From contig CM055271.1 in assembly GCA_029237695.1 (NCBI GenBank), forward strand, positions 31,802,462 through 31,866,461: a stretch of DNA of 64,000 nucleotides, given 5' to 3'. Below the pieces are notes generated by a model. That model was not told the DNA's origin. It ran no database searches and worked only from the letters and a program-made list of their open reading frames with translations. The translations under genes were made by a program, and so were the position numbers. This document shows positions 63,529 to 64,000 of the stretch, in pieces (the stretch's first letter is position 1; each line of letters begins with the position of its first letter). This stretch comes from Conchocele bisecta (Eukaryota > Mollusca > Bivalvia > Lucinida > Thyasiridae).

Positions 63529-64000
63529 CTTAATGTATGTTTTTCTGATGGAAATAATGACACTATATGTGAATATTATAGCTTTAAAATCACTAAAATG
63601 GCGAAAATTAATTCCTTAAACATCCAATATGTGAACAATAACTTATATTAGATAAACAGCAGTTTACGTTTATACCATGTGTGTGTTTAGGGTCGCGGGG
63701 TTCAGTCAGCAGGCAGCACCCTCTATGTGAGTTCTCCCCCGCTCCACTCTCCAAGCATCACAGTGCAAACCTAATCTCGCATGCAACATAGGTGGCAAAC
63801 TAGTATACAAGGTGTATGATCACGTGGTACTAACAACAACAACAAGAAGTACTGAAACTTCCAGAATCCATCCGATTCAAAGTATGTATTCTTTTATATT
63901 GTCCTTTAATAGGTAACGGATTTTGATGAAATATGGCGCATCAAACGCGTCTTGTTAAGCTGCATTTGGTGGTCTCTGTACTTTGGCCCAAACTTCTGTC
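63529..64000 (+). other. End of window, no recognised feature
   Basis: An acceptor-like TGTGTGTTTAG is followed by a short open stretch at 63691-63730, but nothing in it resembles the expected CFAP77 C-terminus. Confidence 0.4.

Noticed and set aside
63691..63730. Possible CFAP77 exon after TGTGTGTTTAG
   Set aside because: The reading is short, low in complexity and unlike the expected conserved tail.

Overview
This is a nuclear, AT-rich, intron- and repeat-dominated window from a eukaryote, most likely a bivalve mollusc. That assignment rests on the gene content (a metazoan GPSM/LGN gene and a ciliary CFAP77 gene, both with GT-AG introns) and on the style of the repeats: fold-back MITEs, GATCAG hairpins, arrays carrying CCAAGATGGCCGCC, and GTCCGTCC stretches. 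The species cannot be named from the sequence alone. There are no operons, rRNA genes or CRISPR arrays, and only about 3% of the window is supported coding sequence. All three supported host genes are on the + strand.

Layout. (1) 1-21.5 kb: the 3' part of a GPSM2/LGN/Pins-type gene. Seven exons (1179-1443, 11422-11513, 12986-13026, 15607-15794, 17289-17469, 19128-19309, 21281-21481) join in a consistent reading frame. They encode the last TPRs, the linker with its RRHSME phospho-motif, four GoLoco motifs (the third split by an intron) and a Lys-rich C-terminus. The 5' exons lie outside the window. (2) 21.5-41.9 kb: intergenic DNA made almost entirely of fold-back elements, SINEs, a composite Helentron-like insertion and two CRE-containing tandem arrays. 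(3) 41988-43219: an unrecognised two-exon gene of about 326 residues with a Cys/His-rich C-terminus. (4) 43.3-51 kb: MITEs, a tRNA-like SINE head, palindromic tandem arrays and an orphan CFAP77-like exon fragment at 47634-47682. (5) 51086-59255: the first four coding exons of CFAP77, a microtubule inner protein of ciliary doublets; its 3' exons should lie beyond 64 kb or were not recognised. (6) 59.3-64 kb: more repeats.

The genes are functionally unrelated as far as can be seen: GPSM acts in spindle orientation and Galpha-i signalling, CFAP77 in the axoneme. The most unusual features are (a) partial exon echoes beside at least three GPSM exons, plus the CFAP77-like orphan exon; (b) a GPSM splice acceptor that lies inside a 58-bp minisatellite unit; (c) a 2.2-4.6 kb composite mobile element inserted three times into MITEs, with readable empty sites; (d) inverted CRE arrays at 25.6 and 40 kb; and (e) a very high density of long, near-perfect palindromes. 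Repeat families are labelled A-K below for cross-reference. Their boundaries were read by eye and are approximate except where a target-site duplication is given.
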